Positions 4,939 to 7,271 of a stretch of DNA of 7,271 nt are shown piece after piece. The notes under the pieces are model-generated. The model had not been told where the DNA came from and made no database searches. It saw only the letters and a program-made list of their open reading frames with translations. Position 1 is the stretch's first letter. Each line of letters begins with the position of its first letter. The stretch spans positions 1-7,271 of the forward strand of contig CALGGN010000339.1 of NCBI GenBank assembly GCA_937915915.1. The letters are read 5' to 3'. The stretch is from an uncultured Selenomonas sp. Its GTDB lineage: Bacteria > Bacillota > Negativicutes > Selenomonadales > Selenomonadaceae. A program made the position numbers and the translations under genes.

Positions 4939-7152
4939 ATGAACACTACGTTGCATTCCTTTATGGATATTTTTGAGACGGCTTTCACGGATGGACGGGA
5001 AACCGTCAACCTGAAGAAAATCATTATCCCCATCATACAGAGGGACTATGCCCAGGGCAGAGTTGACCCGGATATTAACCGCGTTCGTGATCGGTTCCTG
5101 TCTTCTCTGTATGATGCAATCGTAGCAGAACCCATCACGCTGGATTTCGTTTACGGGGACATTGACGAGAACGGTGTCATGACGCCTTTGGACGGTCAGC
5201 AGCGTCTGACCACGCTGTTCCTCCTGCACTGGTACGCTGCAAGAAAAAGCAGCGTGTCCGAAGAAGACTGTGCTTTCCTTTCCAACTTTGGATATGAAAC
5301 GCGCTATAGTGCCAGATACTTCTGCAAAGAGCTTACCCGCTTTGTTCCTTCGTTTGAAGGCAAACTGTCGGAGGAGATCATAGACCAGGCGTGGTTCCCG
5401 CTGGACTGGCAGAAAGACCCCACCATCAGTTCCATGCTCGTCATGCTTGACGCCATAGATGACAGGTTCAAAGAAGTACCCGACCTCTGGGAAAAGCTCA
5501 CGGGCGGCGCGATTACATTCTATTTCCTGCCCATCAAAGACATGGGCCTGACGGACGAACTGTATATCAAGATGAATTCGCGTGGCAAGCCGCTGACCCG
5601 TTTCGAGCATTTTAAGGCGGAGCTGGAAAGGTGCATCCGTGCCGTGGACGATACCGCCGCAAAGCGAGTCATGCAGAAGATAGACCGGGACTGGACGGAT
5701 ATGCTCTGGCGCTACCGAGACGCAGGCAGCGGCAGCGAGGAAGATGCAATTACTGACGATGAATTCTTAAAGTACTTCCGCTTCATCTGCGATGTGCTGT
5801 GCTACCAGGGCGGCGAATCCCCGCAAGGAAAAAGCACGGATGAATTCGATCTTCTGACCGTGTATTTCACCGGCGAAAAGGAAAAGGTCCTACGGAACAT
5901 CGAAACGTTGGAATCCTACTTTGATTGCTGGTGCCATATCGACGCATACAACAGCCCCACCGACTTTCTCAATTCCTGTATGTCCTATACACACGAGGAT
6001 GGGAAAATCATTGTGGACAAGGCAAACAAGATTGACATATTCGAGGACTGCCTCCATGCGTATGCCGATAAGAGCGGAAGGCAGAGACGGTTCCCCTTAA
6101 ATCGCATCGTCCTTTTGTATGCGGTCACCAGCTACCTGCGCAACAGGGACATAGTAACGGGGGCTGATTATATCCGGCGACTCCGCTCCATTAACAATCT
6201 GATACAGAATTCTGAAGATGAGGTCAGCGACAGAATTGACCGTAACCGCTTGCCCGCTATTCTCCGGCAGGTGGATGCTGTCATGCTGAATGGGGATATT
6301 GATGACACCATAGAGAATAGCTTCAACGTCAACCAGATTGCGGAGGAGAAAGAAAAGAAAGCATTCCTGGAGGAGCATCCTGATAAGGAGCCGCTTGTAT
6401 TTGCCCTGGAAGACCATCCAAACCTCAAAGGCCAGATCAGCATTGTCGGTATAGACCATGTGGATTACGCAGACCGCTTCGCATCTCTCTTCTCCTGCAA
6501 ACTGGATCTGATTGATTGCGCGATGATGACCATTGGCAATTACAGCCAGCAGGAGCGAAATAAATGGCGTCACCAATTTGCTTCAAAGGGAATGCAGATT
6601 GCATGGGATGAACTGTTCCATAAGAGCGCCAACATTGGGTTTGAGAACACAAGTGCTATCCTGGTCGAGCTTTTGTCAAAGGCTGAGTCTTTCACCAATG
6701 ACCTGCTCACGCAGATTATCGACGATTTTATCTCATCCTGTGAAGAAGCGAGTCTTTACCCTTGGCGGTATTACTATGTGAAGTATAAGTCATTCCGCCC
6801 AGGAAGCTACGGGAAGTACAGCAATAACGATGTTCCCAACAAGCCGTATATGTACTCCGTCATGCAGACAAGGTCTCAGTGGTCATCGAACACCTATATG
6901 CCCTATTTGAAGGAAGCGGATGAGGCTCATCTTTCCAGGGATTCTATGGGGCAGAGGCTTGTTTACGGTGACCGTCATATCGTCTGCCAGAACAGCGCAT
7001 TTGCGCTCCGGGATAACGAGACCGAAGAAGTGATAGAAACCATGCCCATTCAGCAGAACGAGGATGGCATCGATACGGAGAACCGAATCCTCGTGTTGAA
7101 GCAGTTCATTGAAAAGGTAACTGCGGACCAGCCGGAGCCTGTTACCGAATAA
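4939..7152 (+). CDS. Large DUF262-family protein without an evident HNH region
   Basis: A 737-aa protein sharing the DUF262 fold with its upstream neighbour but clearly divergent from it. Motifs: IIQRDYAQGR (32-41), PLDGQQRLTT (83-92) and KMNSRGKPLTRFEHFKAEL (211-229), so the NTP-site DGQQR and the helical signature are intact. The remaining 500 residues are largely helical and contain no EH-x-x-x-Q/NL pair of the DUF1524 type that I can find. The C-terminal end (about 650-725) has a compact conserved-looking segment, including GDRHIVCQNSAFAL and DGIDTENRI (about 709-717). No signal peptide or membrane segment is visible. Direct abutment to the DUF262-DUF1524 gene suggests the two act together; this one may be a sensor, partner or regulator of the nuclease. 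That role is inferred. I recall such two-gene neighbourhoods in other bacteria but cannot name an established system. Confidence 0.85.
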   Translation: MNTTLHSFMDIFETAFTDGRETVNLKKIIIPIIQRDYAQGRVDPDINRVRDRFLSSLYDAIVAEPITLDFVYGDIDENGVMTPLDGQQRLTTLFLLHWYAARKSSVSEEDCAFLSNFGYETRYSARYFCKELTRFVPSFEGKLSEEIIDQAWFPLDWQKDPTISSMLVMLDAIDDRFKEVPDLWEKLTGGAITFYFLPIKDMGLTDELYIKMNSRGKPLTRFEHFKAELERCIRAVDDTAAKRVMQKIDRDWTDMLWRYRDAGSGSEEDAITDDEFLKYFRFICDVLCYQGGESPQGKSTDEFDLLTVYFTGEKEKVLRNIETLESYFDCWCHIDAYNSPTDFLNSCMSYTHEDGKIIVDKANKIDIFEDCLHAYADKSGRQRRFPLNRIVLLYAVTSYLRNRDIVTGADYIRRLRSINNLIQNSEDEVSDRIDRNRLPAILRQVDAVMLNGDIDDTIENSFNVNQIAEEKEKKAFLEEHPDKEPLVFALEDHPNLKGQISIVGIDHVDYADRFASLFSCKLDLIDCAMMTIGNYSQQERNKWRHQFASKGMQIAWDELFHKSANIGFENTSAILVELLSKAESFTNDLLTQIIDDFISSCEEASLYPWRYYYVKYKSFRPGSYGKYSNNDVPNKPYMYSVMQTRSQWSSNTYMPYLKEADEAHLSRDSMGQRLVYGDRHIVCQNSAFALRDNETEEVIETMPIQQNEDGIDTENRILVLKQFIEKVTADQPEPVTE

Positions 7153-7168
7153 CGATAGTCAGCTATTC

Positions 7169-7213
7169 CCTTAACGATTGCCATGCTATCATTAACAGGT
7201 ACAATCGTTAAGG
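7169..7213. repeat. Inverted repeat downstream of the DUF262 pair
   Basis: CCTTAACGATTG (7169-7180) is the exact reverse complement of CAATCGTTAAGG (7202-7213), with a 21-nt spacer. A further TAACGAT overlaps the stop codon of the preceding gene (7150-7156). No T-run follows the stem, so a rho-independent terminator is not well supported. Two 12-bp arms around a short spacer could be a recombinase site, an operator or an mRNA-end stem. Confidence 0.65.
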
Positions 7214-7264
7214 AAGTACCTGAATCCGTGAAACAGATATGCCAGTTTCACAGAAGCACCTGAA
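7213..7264. repeat. Direct repeat GAAGnACCTGAA enclosing a small hairpin
   Basis: GAAGTACCTGAA (7213-7224) recurs as GAAGCACCTGAA (7253-7264), 40 nt apart with one mismatch. Between them GTGAAAC (7228-7234) pairs with GTTTCAC (7245-7251). The window ends seven bases later, so it is not known whether the pattern continues as a longer array. Confidence 0.5.
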
Positions 7265-7271
7265 AATTGGA

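Noticed and set aside
4717..5610. 297-codon open frame on the minus strand
   Set aside because: It is antisense to the junction of the two DUF262 genes and spans both. No motif supports it.
7169..7213. Rho-independent terminator after the DUF262 operon
   Set aside because: The stem has a 21-nt loop and no T-run on either strand.

Overview
The window looks like an accessory (defence or mobile-element) locus of an anaerobic, gut-type Bacillota (Firmicutes) bacterium. This rests on strong GGAGG-type ribosome binding sites, use of a TTG start, roughly balanced GC, a Ser/Thr kinase paired with a small helix-turn-helix protein, and the style of the restriction genes. The genus cannot be fixed from sequence alone.

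Layout. (1) 1-27, minus strand: the first nine codons of a gene that runs off the left edge, with its own ribosome binding site and a possible extended -10 promoter. (2) 28-562: no intact gene. It holds a 91-bp quasi-palindrome (132-222), a near-consensus sigma-70 promoter pointing right (260-287), a cluster of short inverted and direct repeats (314-411) and an 18-bp perfect palindrome (434-451). (3) 563-1969, minus: a membrane-anchored Ser/Thr protein kinase. (4) 2035-2463, plus: a small XRE-like helix-turn-helix protein with a TTG start, divergent from the kinase; predicted overlapping promoters occupy the 65-bp gap. (5) 2464-2589: repeats resembling a recombination site. (6) 2590-3207, plus: only the C-terminal end of a type I restriction HsdR subunit. 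(7) 3232-4938 and 4939-7152, plus: two tandem DUF262-family proteins. The first also has a DUF1524-like HNH nuclease region; the second does not. (8) 7153-7271: a tail of inverted and direct repeats with no gene.

How it fits together. The HsdR tail and the two DUF262 genes are tightly packed on one strand (24-nt and 0-nt gaps), so the DUF262 pair was probably the 3' part of a type I restriction-modification operon. The 5' part of hsdR (and any hsdM/hsdS) is missing, and the break falls next to repeat-rich, att-like DNA. The kinase/HTH pair therefore seems to sit where the front of the restriction operon used to be. The best candidate for an under-described system is the DUF262-DUF1524 plus DUF262 pair: a GmrSD/SspE/BrxU-like nuclease with a linked second DUF262 protein that could act as a partner, sensor or brake. 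Family assignments come from motif recognition only; no database search was run.
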